Source: M55B154 sp964345775 (GTDB lineage Bacteria > Spirochaetota > UBA4802 > UB4802). From it: DNA of 49,368 nucleotides. Positions 25,403-33,373 of this stretch are shown in pieces. Location of the stretch: assembly GCA_964345775.1 (NCBI GenBank), contig CAYFSO010000010.1, positions 1-49,368 on the forward strand, written 5' to 3'. The translations under genes and the position numbers were made by a program. Within the stretch, counting starts at the first letter, position 1. The number at the start of each line of letters is the position of its first letter. The notes under the pieces were generated by a model. It worked only from the letters and a program-made list of their open reading frames with translations. It had not been told where the DNA came from and did not search any database.

Positions 25403-26520
25403 ACAAGGTAAAAGTACTTATAGTTGATGATTCCGCCGTGATGAGAAAAATGCTCACAGAAGCATTGTCGGGGGCGAAGAATATCGAGGTAGTGGGAACC
25501 GCCCTTGATCCCTACATTGCCGCCAACAAGATAAAAAAGCTGTCACCTGACGTGCTCACCCTTGATATTGAAATGCCACGAATGGACGGCCTGACTTTTT
25601 TGAAGAAGATCATGATAGCCCAGCCCATGCCAGTGATCATGGTAAGCGGTTTGACCGACAAGGGGGCAGAGCAAACCATAAAGGCCCTGCAATATGGCGC
25701 AGTCGATTTCATATTGAAACCAAGGGCTGATGATACCGGGGCATGGCAGACATTCAGCATGGATCTGCGGGAAAAGGTTATTGCCGCAAGCAACTCGAAG
25801 ATAGCTGACAGGGTTGAGAAAGGAAGAAAGGCAGCTGTTGAAAAATCAGCTTTTGAAGGGATGGAAATTACCGAAAAGTTCACCGCGGACGTGATCATCC
25901 CCAAAAAAACCACGCAGGCGCCCCTGTCTAAAACGAAAAGCGAACTGATCGTCGCCATAGGTGCCTCTACAGGCGGTACGGAAGTCATTGCCGAGATACT
26001 CAGCAACCTCAGCGAAGATGTTCCCGGCATACTTGTTGTACAGCATATGCCCGAAAAATTTACTGAAGCATTTGCCAGCAGGGTGAACGGCATGTCGAAA
26101 ATATACGTAAAGGAAGCTGCCCACGGGGACAGGCTGTACAAGGGAATGGCCTTGATAGCGCCCGGGAACAGGCACATGATACTCAAGTGGGACGGAAACG
26201 GGTACTGGGTCGAAATTAACGACGGGCCGCCGGTGAACCGGCACCGTCCGTCCGTGGACGTGATGTTCAGGTCGGCAGCGCAGGTTTCAGGCAGCAACGC
26301 GGTTGGTATTATTCTCACCGGCATGGGGGCCGATGGCGCAGACGGCCTTATGGAAATGAAAGAGTCCGGGGCGGTCACCATCGCACAGGATGAAGCCTCT
26401 TCAACGGTGTTCGGTATGCCCAGGGAAGCCATAAAACGCGGAGCCGCCGATAACGTAAAAAATACAACACAAATAATCAATTTCATAGAAGAGATCAAGA
26501 AGAAACGAACACTTCATTAA
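25399..26520 (+). CDS. cheB: Receptor methylesterase/deamidase CheB
   Basis: The 373-residue product has a receiver domain with Asp56 (LTLDIEMPRMDG), a linker of about 60 residues, and a methylesterase domain with Ser in AIGASTGGTEV, His in VQHMPEKF and Asp in ILTGMGADGADG. It removes receptor methyl groups when phosphorylated by CheA. It is the last gene of the che operon; no hairpin terminator is seen after it. Confidence 0.96.
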   Translation: MNKVKVLIVDDSAVMRKMLTEALSGAKNIEVVGTALDPYIAANKIKKLSPDVLTLDIEMPRMDGLTFLKKIMIAQPMPVIMVSGLTDKGAEQTIKALQYGAVDFILKPRADDTGAWQTFSMDLREKVIAASNSKIADRVEKGRKAAVEKSAFEGMEITEKFTADVIIPKKTTQAPLSKTKSELIVAIGASTGGTEVIAEILSNLSEDVPGILVVQHMPEKFTEAFASRVNGMSKIYVKEAAHGDRLYKGMALIAPGNRHMILKWDGNGYWVEINDGPPVNRHRPSVDVMFRSAAQVSGSNAVGIILTGMGADGADGLMEMKESGAVTIAQDEASSTVFGMPREAIKRGAADNVKNTTQIINFIEEIKKKRTLH

Positions 26521-26628
26521 GTTTATCTTTTTTTATATTGAAAAATATATCATCATGTTTTATGTGTGATCCTGCTGGTATGAGAGTACCATATCATTGC
26601 TTGTACCAGTTATGCTAATGGAGGAACC

Positions 26629-28209
26629 ATGTCTTTATCACGTATGTGTATCATATTGCCGCTATTATTATCCGTCTTCGTTTTAACAGTATTACCACAA
26701 AATCTGTCTGCGCAGGAGAATGATGTACTGGAGAATAACGAGAAAGCTGCGGATGCGGAAAATAATGACGAAGCAAAATTAAAACTTACCCTGGACAGGG
26801 TTCTTGAATACATATTGCGCCAAAACCTGGATGTGCAAAAAGCGTTACTGGAATATAAACGTGCCGGAACTGACCTGAAAAAGTTCAGGGGTATTTACGA
26901 TCCCTCCCTGTCGGGATCGGCCATGTATTCTGATATAAACAAGTCCCCGGACAACCCTGCCAATACATTCCAGGGGAAAGAAGTTACCCAGTACGATTAC
27001 AAGGTGGGTATAGGAAAGTATTTTAACACCGGTACCAGGGTGCAGTTGAGCGTTGATTCACTGTATCAGAATGTACTGGGAGCGCAGATACCCATGCCAC
27101 CCCCTATCGGAACCATAAATCTTGGCGGCAAGGGGTACCAGACCACGGTGCAGGCAACATTGAGCCAGGAACTGTTAAAGAATACCTTCGGCGTTACCAC
27201 CAGGTTAAACGAACAGATGCTGAGCAATGCAACCGAGATGAAGAGGGAAGCCGTCAAGTACCAGCTTTCCAACCTGGTTGTTGAAGCACTGGTGGGGTAC
27301 TGGAATGTTGCCATCGCAGAAGAAACCCTGGAGACGGCCCGTTTGAACCTGAACAGTACAAAGGAGATCAGGAACCTTGTGCGAAGAAAACTTTCCCTCG
27401 GGCTTTCTGAAAGGGAAGAGGTTCTTGACTGGAACTCCAAGGTGCTGCAGCTGCAGAACGCCTTTGACCAGACAGAAAAACAGCTTTACGATGCCAGGCT
27501 GGCCGTGCTGCGGGTGTTGAACATGGAGCCTGATACCGACTTTGAAGTACTGACAAAACTGACTACCACTCCACCGGAAATAGCCTACGAGCAGGCCATA
27601 AAGGATGCCTTCGAAAAGAGGGTAGACCTTAAAAACCAGAGAATAACCGTGCGCAATACCGAGCTTGGATACAGGATGGCAGAACACGAAACACTGCCAT
27701 CGGTAAAGATGAATGTGAGCGCCGGCAGCGTGGATTACAGCCAGGATTCGTATTCAGGTTCACTTGACGAGGTGAACCGGCAGTGGTCAGTGGGAGTAGA
27801 GGCTACCTATCCCCTTGGGAACACCGAGGCTGATGCCGAACTCGGCGATTCCAGGATGCAGTATATAACCGAAAAGGTTAACATGAAAAAGCTTGAGAAA
27901 GAGGTTCGTGACCAGGTTGATTCCGCGGTAAAGGAATGCCAGGTGTTATATAAGGTATATGTGAATACCAAAGAATCAAAGGAGTACGCAAGACGCTATT
28001 ACCGGCAGGTGCTTTCAAAGTTCAGGCGGGGACGGTACAGTGCCGTACAGTTGAAGATTGCCCTTGATGATTATATCAAGGCACGGCAGCAGGAACTGCA
28101 GAGCCTTGTTAACTATAACGTGGCACTTCTGCGGCGTGATCTTGCAAGAAACGTGATATTTGAGAATTATGGAATTGATCTTGATGCCATTTTGAAGAGG
28201 TATGAGTAG
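26629..28209 (+). CDS. TolC-family outer-membrane efflux protein
   Basis: The 526-residue product starts with a signal peptide (about residues 1-29). Two copies of the outer-membrane efflux protein domain follow: LTLDRVLEYILRQNLDVQKA near residue 50 and a second half with EAYPLG-like barrel strands (WSVGVEATYPLGNTEADAEL) and long helices ending FENYGIDLDAILKRYE. It would form the outer-membrane channel of an efflux or type I secretion system; no inner-membrane pump or adaptor gene is in the window. GGAGG lies six bases before the ATG. Confidence 0.88.
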   Translation: MSLSRMCIILPLLLSVFVLTVLPQNLSAQENDVLENNEKAADAENNDEAKLKLTLDRVLEYILRQNLDVQKALLEYKRAGTDLKKFRGIYDPSLSGSAMYSDINKSPDNPANTFQGKEVTQYDYKVGIGKYFNTGTRVQLSVDSLYQNVLGAQIPMPPPIGTINLGGKGYQTTVQATLSQELLKNTFGVTTRLNEQMLSNATEMKREAVKYQLSNLVVEALVGYWNVAIAEETLETARLNLNSTKEIRNLVRRKLSLGLSEREEVLDWNSKVLQLQNAFDQTEKQLYDARLAVLRVLNMEPDTDFEVLTKLTTTPPEIAYEQAIKDAFEKRVDLKNQRITVRNTELGYRMAEHETLPSVKMNVSAGSVDYSQDSYSGSLDEVNRQWSVGVEATYPLGNTEADAELGDSRMQYITEKVNMKKLEKEVRDQVDSAVKECQVLYKVYVNTKESKEYARRYYRQVLSKFRRGRYSAVQLKIALDDYIKARQQELQSLVNYNVALLRRDLARNVIFENYGIDLDAILKRYE

Positions 28210-28267
28210 TTTGAGTGAAAAGTGAGCAGTGAAGAGTGAAGAGGCGGTGACGGGTTATGGGGAAGGG

Positions 28268-28477
28268 TTAGTTGAGTTCGAAGAAGTCGCTGATGCGGGC
28301 TTCGTCGAAGACCTTTCGGAGTGACTCGCTTATGGCGATGATCTTTATGTTCTTTTCTTTCTTTTTCAGCTGCTGTTTCTTCCACATGAGGTATCCCATC
28401 AGGGTTGAGGGGATGTAGATGGTGGTGCTGAGGTCAACCTGTATCTCGTCGTGGCCATCTGCAAGCAGCCGCTCCAC
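28268..28477 (-). CDS. STAS-domain protein, 5' part lost in assembly gap
   Basis: The visible C-terminal 69 residues form most of a STAS domain: EIQVDLSTTIYIPSTLMGYL, then NIKIIAISESLRKVF and ISDFFELN. The residue pair at the usual phosphorylation site reads PST instead of DSSG. The upstream part falls in the 100-N gap, so start and length are unknown. The frame happens to continue through the N run into a lipoprotein signal, but that join is not evidence for a fusion. Confidence 0.6.
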   Translation of the reverse strand: MERLLADGHDEIQVDLSTTIYIPSTLMGYLMWKKQQLKKKEKNIKIIAISESLRKVFDEARISDFFELN

Positions 28478-28577
28478 NNNNNNNNNNNNNNNNNNNNNNN
28501 NNNNNNNNNNNNNNNNNNNNNNNNNNNNNNNNNNNNNNNNNNNNNNNNNNNNNNNNNNNNNNNNNNNNNNNNNNNNN
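28478..28577. other. Assembly gap of 100 N
   Basis: Exactly 100 N mark a scaffold join; the true length of missing sequence is unknown and genes spanning it must be treated as broken. Confidence 0.98.
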
Positions 28578-28714
28578 TCACCTGGCTGTATGGCGAAGTC
28601 GCTGCTGGAGTCGCCTCCCTGTTGCTGGTTGCAGTTTACCATCGGGAAGATCAGCAGTAACATGAGAGAAAGTGCAAAAAGTATTTTGTGCGCAGGTTTT
28701 TGTTTCAATATCAT
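28578..28714 (-). CDS. Lipoprotein, N-terminal part only
   Basis: From the ATG at 28714 (GGAAAG six bases upstream) the product reads MILKQKPAHK, a hydrophobic stretch, then FPMVNCNQQQGGDSSSD. The Cys at about residue 27 after the hydrophobic segment and the Ser/Gly/Gln-rich start of the mature part indicate a lipoprotein. The rest lies in the gap. A longer open frame reaches 28792 but has no better site. Confidence 0.55.
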
Positions 28715-28817
28715 AGTCTTTCCAGCCGGGAAAAATAACATGGTTATCTTTATTACTATCGGTAAGGTGTTTGTCAGAGTATATATTGTCAACCGAATTT
28801 TTGAAAGAAAAAATCAC

Positions 28818-28844
28818 AAAAAAACGGACCCTGGGCGGGTCCGT
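28818..28844 (-). terminator. Rho-independent terminator of the selenoprotein operon
   Basis: CGGACCC and GGGTCCG (28825-28831 and 28837-28843) pair perfectly around a five-base loop, and on the minus strand a T7 run follows. It starts 14 bases after the stop codon of the small membrane selenoprotein gene. Confidence 0.85.
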
Positions 28845-28857
28845 CTGAAGGGGGGGA

Positions 28858-29061
28858 TCAGGTATCATCTATCCTGATGGTATCAATTTCATCCTTTTCT
28901 TTAATATCTAATTTCTTTTCACGTGATTCAATTTTTTCGTCCTGTTCCACAGGACATCCATTTGGGGACATTCAGGTGCGTACTCCCATCTTTGGCAGGA
29001 GCCACGCGTTGAAAAATATCCATATACCCAGAATTACCATGAACCAGATTGCTTCTTTCAT
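28858..29061 (-). CDS. Predicted small membrane selenoprotein, 67 residues, UGA at codon 30
   Basis: The gene starts at ATG 29061, with AAGG six bases upstream and 12 bases after the HesB-like gene. It encodes MKEAIWFMVILGIWIFFNAW, one membrane span, then LPKMGVRT, an in-frame TGA (28972-28974), and MSPNGCPVEQDEK followed by a charged tail to a TGA stop at 28858. Read as selenocysteine the protein has a U-x5-C pair just after the span. The UGA is followed after 22 bases by a hairpin GTCCTG-TGGAA-CAGGAC, fitting bacterial SECIS rules. The terminator directly after the distal stop supports the full frame. I do not recognise the family. Confidence 0.8.
28939..28955 (-). promoter_or_regulatory. 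Bacterial SECIS-type hairpin of the small membrane selenoprotein
   Basis: On the minus strand GTCCTGT (28955-28949) and ACAGGAC (28945-28939) pair perfectly. With the top pair open the loop is UGGAA. The loop begins 23 nucleotides after the UGA, within the usual 16-37 nucleotide window, with G as its second base. Confidence 0.75.
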
Positions 29062-29073
29062 ATGCGACCTTCC

Positions 29074-29376
29074 CTAACAGGATGTTCCGTTATCAATGGT
29101 AAACCCGGCCCCATAGGGTGTTTCCTGGTAATCTATTACTATGGGCACCTCGTTCCCCATGAAACGCTGTATATCCTGGTCAAATAGTATCGTTACTTCG
29201 TTTTGAACCGTGACACTTTCTTTGGTATTAGCTGACTCATCCAGAGCCAGGCCCAGCCTTGGGCCGCCTCAACCAATACCTGAGAATACAAGCCTCAGTG
29301 CAGGCTTTTCAAAGTCACTTCCTTTCATGGCATCAAGGATCTTTTCCCTGGCCATATCAGTTACCTGTACGTTCAT
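29074..29376 (-). CDS. HesB/IscA-like selenoprotein, 100 residues, UGA at codon 36
   Basis: The frame from ATG 29376 (AGAGG five bases upstream) reads MNVQVTDMAREKILDAMKGS, then LRLVFSGIG-U-GGPRLGLALDES, and ends FTIDNGTSC with TAG at 29074. The TGA is at 29269-29271. The context IG-U-GGP-x-LGLALDE is that of the known HesB-like selenoprotein family, in which Sec replaces the first Cys of the IscA-type Fe-S site; the terminal Cys is kept. A SECIS-type hairpin follows. Frameshift or pseudogene is unlikely, as the frame is intact on both sides. The function in Fe-S or redox metabolism is inferred from the fold. Confidence 0.93.
29232..29250 (-). promoter_or_regulatory. Bacterial SECIS-type hairpin of the HesB-like selenoprotein
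   Basis: On the minus strand CTGGCTC-TGGAT-GAGTCAG forms a seven-pair stem with one G-U pair and a five-base loop. The loop starts 26 nucleotides after the UGA and has G in its second position. It closely resembles the hairpin in the downstream gene (UGGAU versus UGGAA loop). Confidence 0.78.
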
Positions 29377-29390
29377 TGTTACCTCTTTCT

Positions 29391-29415
29391 TATAAACTAA
29401 TCTCAATAGTTTATA
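29391..29415. promoter_or_regulatory. Operator-like dyad at the selenoprotein promoter
   Basis: TATAAACTA (29391-29399) and TAGTTTATA (29407-29415) form a perfect 9-bp inverted repeat with a seven-base spacer. It covers the expected transcription start and touches the -10 element, so a repressor bound here would block transcription. Confidence 0.6.
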
Positions 29416-29443
29416 ATATACTAAAATACTGCATGTTCGTCAA
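29415..29443 (-). promoter_or_regulatory. Predicted sigma70-type promoter of the selenoprotein operon
   Basis: On the minus strand TTGACG (29438-29443), a 17-base spacer and TATATT (29415-29420) precede the HesB-like start codon by about 40 bases. Confidence 0.65.
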
Positions 29444-29550
29444 TATTTTTTTATGGTTTATTCCGGATCACTTCTCACTCTTCACTTATCTGTGTCCATC
29501 TGCGTTTATCCGCGGTTAATATACTTATTTCTGTTGTTGTTCACTATAAA

Positions 29551-31926
29551 TCAGTAAACGATATCCAGCACCTCGTTGAAGTAATTTACGAAATGTGCTT
29601 CCACTCCCTGCTTCACATGATCCGGGAGCTCATCGAAGTCCTTCTGGTTCTCAAGCGGGAAGATGACTATTTTCACCTTTGCCCTCTTGGCAGCCAGGGT
29701 CTTTTCCTTCACGCCGCCTATCGGGAGCACCTTGCCGGTTATGGTTATCTCTCCGGTCATGGCCACCCGCTTTTTTAATGGCCTGTTTCGCGCAAGCGAA
29801 TAGAGGGCGGTGGCCATGGTGATGCCTGCCGAAGGGCCGTCCTTCGGGGTGGCTCCCGCCGGCACATGCAGGTGAATAAAATGGTTCTCGAAGAAGTCTT
29901 CTGCTATACCGTATTCCTTTACCCTTGACCTGATAAAGGAATAGGCGATCTCGGTAGACTCTTTCATTATGTTACCCAGCTGCCCTGTCTGGGTAAAACC
30001 CTTTGTCTTGGATGGTATGGCAGTTGCCTCAATGTACAGGGTTGCCCCTCCAAGGCTTGTCCATGCAAGCCCAAGTACTACGCCGGCAACGGTCTTTTTG
30101 TACAATGCCTCCTCGGTAAACCTGGGTTTTCCAAGGAATTCTTCAATATTGTCCTTCGTGATCTTTATTTTAGTTTCATCGTTCTCGGCGATCTTGCGGG
30201 TGCTTTTTCTCATGATCTTTCTGAGTGTGTTCTCGAGGCTGCGCACACCCGCTTCGCGTGCGTACCCGTTTATCATTGACCTGAGGGCTGAAGCATTTAT
30301 TGAAACCTGGCTTTTCTTGAGTCCATGTCCTTTCAACTGCTTGGGTATCAGGTACCGCTTTGCAATTTCGAGCTTCTCTTCCATGATATAGCCGGAAAGC
30401 CGCATCACCTCCATCCTGTCAAGGAGGGGGAGGGGGATGGTGTCAAGCTGGTTGGCGGTTGCGATAAACAACACGTTTGAAAGGTCAAACCTGACGTCAA
30501 GGTAGTGATCAAGGAAATGTATGTTCTGTTCGGGGTCCAGTACTTCGAGAAGCGCGGACGCGGGGTCACCCTGGAAGCTGGTGCCTATCTTGTCGATCTC
30601 GTCCAGCATTATAACCGGGTTGGCCGTTTCAACCTGCTTGAGGCTCTGTATCATCTTGCCGGGCATGGCGCCGATGTAGGTTCTGCGGTGCCCCTTGATC
30701 TCGGCCTCGTCACGCATGCCTCCCAGTGAGAACCGGTAGAATTTCCTGTTCAGTGCCTCGGCAACAGACCTCCCTATGGAGGTTTTCCCCACGCCGGGAG
30801 GACCAACGAAACACATGATGGAACCGGTGATGGTGCCCTTCATCTTGCCTGTGCTTATGAACTCCAGGATGCGTTCTTTTACGTCATCCAGTCCATAATG
30901 ATCCCTGTCGAGGATCCTGCGTGCCATGGGAATGTCATAGTTGTCTTCAGAAAACACTCCCCAGGGGACAGAGGTTAGCCAGTCCAGGTAGTTCCTGCTC
31001 ACCCCGTATTCGGCGGAATGGGGTTCCAGTACCTTCAATTTTTCCATCTCCTCGTTGAAGCGTTTTTCAGCTTCCTCGGAAAATGTCAGTTTCTTTGCAC
31101 GTTCCTCGAACATCTCAATCTCAGAGGTTTTCTCGTCCTTTTCTATACCCAGTTCCTTCTTTATCTCTTTCAGCTGCTCCTTGAGAAAGAACTCCTTCTG
31201 GTGTTTTGCTATCTTCTCTTCTATCTGTTCCTGTATCTTCTTCTGGATCTTGCTCATTTCCAGCTCTTTCTTCAAAAGCAGCAGCACCTTTTCTACCCTT
31301 TCCCTGATATCAAAGGTTTCCAGTATCTCCTGCACCTCGGCTGGATCGGCGGATGTCATGGAGGCCACGAAGTCGGAAAGTTTTCCCGGGTCTTCTATGC
31401 TGAAACGGTTTAGAAAGAGTTTCATCTCTTCCTGGAAGAGGTTGTTGTTCTTTATCAGCTCTTTTACCGACGAGATTATGGCGGTGGAATAGGCCTTGGT
31501 TTCCTCGGTGGCTTCGTACGGCTGCTCGTAATGATGGGATACTTTCCATTTTATTATTGGTTCATCCGTGATAACCCGTTCAAGGGTGAACCGTTTCAGG
31601 GCGTTCACCATCACCTGTATTGTGTTGTCATCTATTGGGGCGACCTTGAGCACCTTGATAGAAGTACCTGTCGTATAGAGGTCTTCAGAAGCGACATTGT
31701 CCCCTTCTTTCTGGTTCTTGATAAGTACCACACCGCCAATTTTCCGTTCGCTGTCGGCGATCTCCTTGGCGGTGGACATCATGTTCTCTCCCGATATTAC
31801 CAGCGGGATCATCATTCCGGGGAATATTGGCCTGTGCGTAATTGGTATTATGGGTATTCCCTCTGGAAGAACTTCGTCTGGCACGATCAAATGTTTGGGT
31901 TCAACTATGTTCTCTCCGTTTGCCAT
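29551..31926 (-). CDS. lon: ATP-dependent protease Lon
   Basis: The 791-residue product has the Lon N-terminal substrate domain (LPEGIPIIPITHRPIFPGMM near residue 18), a long coiled region, the AAA+ module with Walker A GPPGVGKTS and Walker B VIMLDEIDK, and the protease domain with catalytic Ser in PKDGPSAGITMATAL and Lys in GVKEKTLAAKRA. It degrades misfolded and regulatory proteins in the cytoplasm. AAAGG lies upstream of the ATG. A repeated element of about 90 bp lies 127 bases upstream of the start. Confidence 0.97.
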   Translation of the reverse strand: MANGENIVEPKHLIVPDEVLPEGIPIIPITHRPIFPGMMIPLVISGENMMSTAKEIADSERKIGGVVLIKNQKEGDNVASEDLYTTGTSIKVLKVAPIDDNTIQVMVNALKRFTLERVITDEPIIKWKVSHHYEQPYEATEETKAYSTAIISSVKELIKNNNLFQEEMKLFLNRFSIEDPGKLSDFVASMTSADPAEVQEILETFDIRERVEKVLLLLKKELEMSKIQKKIQEQIEEKIAKHQKEFFLKEQLKEIKKELGIEKDEKTSEIEMFEERAKKLTFSEEAEKRFNEEMEKLKVLEPHSAEYGVSRNYLDWLTSVPWGVFSEDNYDIPMARRILDRDHYGLDDVKERILEFISTGKMKGTITGSIMCFVGPPGVGKTSIGRSVAEALNRKFYRFSLGGMRDEAEIKGHRRTYIGAMPGKMIQSLKQVETANPVIMLDEIDKIGTSFQGDPASALLEVLDPEQNIHFLDHYLDVRFDLSNVLFIATANQLDTIPLPLLDRMEVMRLSGYIMEEKLEIAKRYLIPKQLKGHGLKKSQVSINASALRSMINGYAREAGVRSLENTLRKIMRKSTRKIAENDETKIKITKDNIEEFLGKPRFTEEALYKKTVAGVVLGLAWTSLGGATLYIEATAIPSKTKGFTQTGQLGNIMKESTEIAYSFIRSRVKEYGIAEDFFENHFIHLHVPAGATPKDGPSAGITMATALYSLARNRPLKKRVAMTGEITITGKVLPIGGVKEKTLAAKRAKVKIVIFPLENQKDFDELPDHVKQGVEAHFVNYFNEVLDIVY

Positions 31927-32257
31927 TACTGTTACCTTTTAATGCATTAGTTTCTTTATATAGATTGTATTGATGATCATGAATACATGACTGTATATTG
32001 TGTAGTATTTATTTATACCACAATATTATCAACTCATAAAGCAATTTTTGTAACTACCCGGCTGTCATTATCAAAATATTCAATCATCGTAAAATGAATA
32101 ATTATAGAGAATTGATTGTTGTTTTGACAATAACAGGGTAGTAACCAGTTTTTAATGTAAAATATAATTGATGTATTAGAGTCCTGGTATACTCTGGCAT
32201 CAGCGTATTGATGATTTCTCAATAAATATATACCTTATAGTTGCGGGAGTTTATTAG
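31927..32257. other. Divergent intergenic region between lon and a thioesterase gene
   Basis: This AT-rich 331-base stretch holds repeat copy A (32053-32142) and otherwise no gene that I can support. It must contain the promoters of lon (leftward) and the thioesterase gene (rightward); I did not find a clear consensus for either. Confidence 0.6.
32053..32142. repeat. Imperfect inverted-repeat element, copy A (upstream of lon)
   Basis: The element begins ACTACCC (32053-32059) and ends GGGTAGT (32136-32142), exact complements. Inside, CAATCA (32081-32086) pairs with TGATTG (32113-32118), and the outer arms contain related segments with small indels. It matches copy B at 39495 in the same orientation, at about 85% by eye over the first 80 bases. 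It encodes nothing. Confidence 0.75.
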
Positions 32258-32677
32258 ATGGGTGCAATTACTGAAATAAAAGTGAGAGGGTATCACCTTG
32301 ATGTATTCGGGCATGTGAATAACGCCCGCTACCTTGAATTTCTTGAAGAAGCCAGGTGGAGCTATCTCGAACAAATGGGTATCAGCTTCGATTCGTTCGC
32401 GAAAAAAGGCATATCGCTTGCGGTGGTGAACATAAATATAAACTACCGGTCCCCCTCTGTGCTGGGTGAAATTCTCACGGTAGAAACAACTCTTAACCGT
32501 ATTGGGAACAGAAGCATAGTGCTCAACCAGGTAATACACAAAAAGCATAACAACAAAAGGGTGATCGACGCCGAGGTTACCTTCGTCATCATTGATCTCT
32601 CTACCGGTAAAGCAATACAGATAGACGATGATCTGAAGCGGCAGTGGAGAGAACTTTCGCAGCATCTTTCTAATTGA
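32258..32677 (+). CDS. Hotdog-fold acyl-CoA thioesterase (4HBT family)
   Basis: The 139-residue product has the 4HBT/YbgC-type motif YHLDVFGHVNNARYLEFLEE (about residues 12-31) with the catalytic Asp15, followed by SLAVVNININYRSPSVLGE. It should hydrolyse acyl-CoA thioesters; the substrate cannot be told from sequence. The gene stands alone between the repeat element and an outer-membrane protein gene. Confidence 0.88.
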   Translation: MGAITEIKVRGYHLDVFGHVNNARYLEFLEEARWSYLEQMGISFDSFAKKGISLAVVNININYRSPSVLGEILTVETTLNRIGNRSIVLNQVIHKKHNNKRVIDAEVTFVIIDLSTGKAIQIDDDLKRQWRELSQHLSN

Positions 32678-32778
32678 TAAAACCATGCGTATCTTTTCGA
32701 TTTTGCTTGACTTACCCTGTGTGCATGTATAAGATCATCGGGTTGTGATGAATCATTTCATTCTGGAGGAAAGATACA

Positions 32779-33360
32779 TTGAAAAAGATACTGTTAACGG
32801 CCATTATCACGTTATTTACCGCTTCTGTTGCATGGGCAAACATATATTTTAATGCCAGTGGAATGTATAACCAGACAGGTGATGCCGAAAACCAGATTGG
32901 TCTCAGTACTGCGGCAGGTATTTCGGTAACATCTGATTTTAATGCGTTCTTCAGGTTCTATACCACCGGGATGACAAAGGATGCTGATACTGTGAACGAG
33001 GTTGCCCATGAACAGGACGCATTTCTTGGTGGGGTTGAGTACTCCTATAGGTTCTCAGACTATCCATTATTCTGGAACTCGTCACTTGCACTTGGATCAG
33101 TTCGCACAAGTACCAACTGGAAAGATACTACCGATCCGGATCATATAAACAAGGAAGAATCGGGAATGGCAGTTGCTATATATACAGGTCTTGAATATAT
33201 ACTTTCACAGAGGGTGAGCCCTTTTATCGAAATAGGATATCTCAGGACGTTCTACGAGAAAGATTATGAGAAGGATACCATCGCCGGTTTACAGGCATAT
33301 GCCGGTGTGCGGGTAACCGTATGGGGGAAGAACAAGGGACTGTTTGACGATTACGAGTAA
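32779..33360 (+). CDS. Small outer-membrane beta-barrel protein
   Basis: The 193-residue product starts at a TTG codon with GGAGGA eight bases upstream. A signal peptide (residues 1-20, MKKILLTAIITLFTASVAWA) is followed by alternating strands (FNAFFRFYTTGM, FLGGVEYSYRFSDYPLFWNS, VSPFIEIGYLRTFY), consistent with an eight-strand barrel. It lacks a clear C-terminal aromatic, ending in FDDYE. No specific family is recognised. Confidence 0.65.
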   Translation: MKKILLTAIITLFTASVAWANIYFNASGMYNQTGDAENQIGLSTAAGISVTSDFNAFFRFYTTGMTKDADTVNEVAHEQDAFLGGVEYSYRFSDYPLFWNSSLALGSVRTSTNWKDTTDPDHINKEESGMAVAIYTGLEYILSQRVSPFIEIGYLRTFYEKDYEKDTIAGLQAYAGVRVTVWGKNKGLFDDYE

Positions 33361-33373
33361 TAGTATGTACTGA

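Noticed and set aside
25512..26498. Long minus-strand frame of 328 residues
   Set aside because: It is the antisense shadow of cheB, a frequent artefact of codon bias.
28268..28792. Apparent 174-residue lipoprotein-STAS fusion
   Set aside because: The frame runs through a 100-N assembly gap of unknown size; the two parts are kept as separate partial genes.
29269..29271. UGA as evidence of a pseudogene or sequencing error
   Set aside because: The frame is intact on both sides, the position is the known Sec site of the family, a SECIS-type hairpin follows, and the next gene shows the same arrangement.
29210..29395. Plus-strand 61-residue frame
   Set aside because: It is the antisense shadow of the HesB-like selenoprotein gene and lacks a ribosome site.
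29468..29520. Low-complexity stretch with CACTTCTCACTCTTCACTTA and GTGTCCATCTGCGTTTATCC, partly complementary to 28221-28244
   Set aside because: Such sequences recur in intergenic regions of many environmental genomes; I see no structure beyond short complementary repeats.
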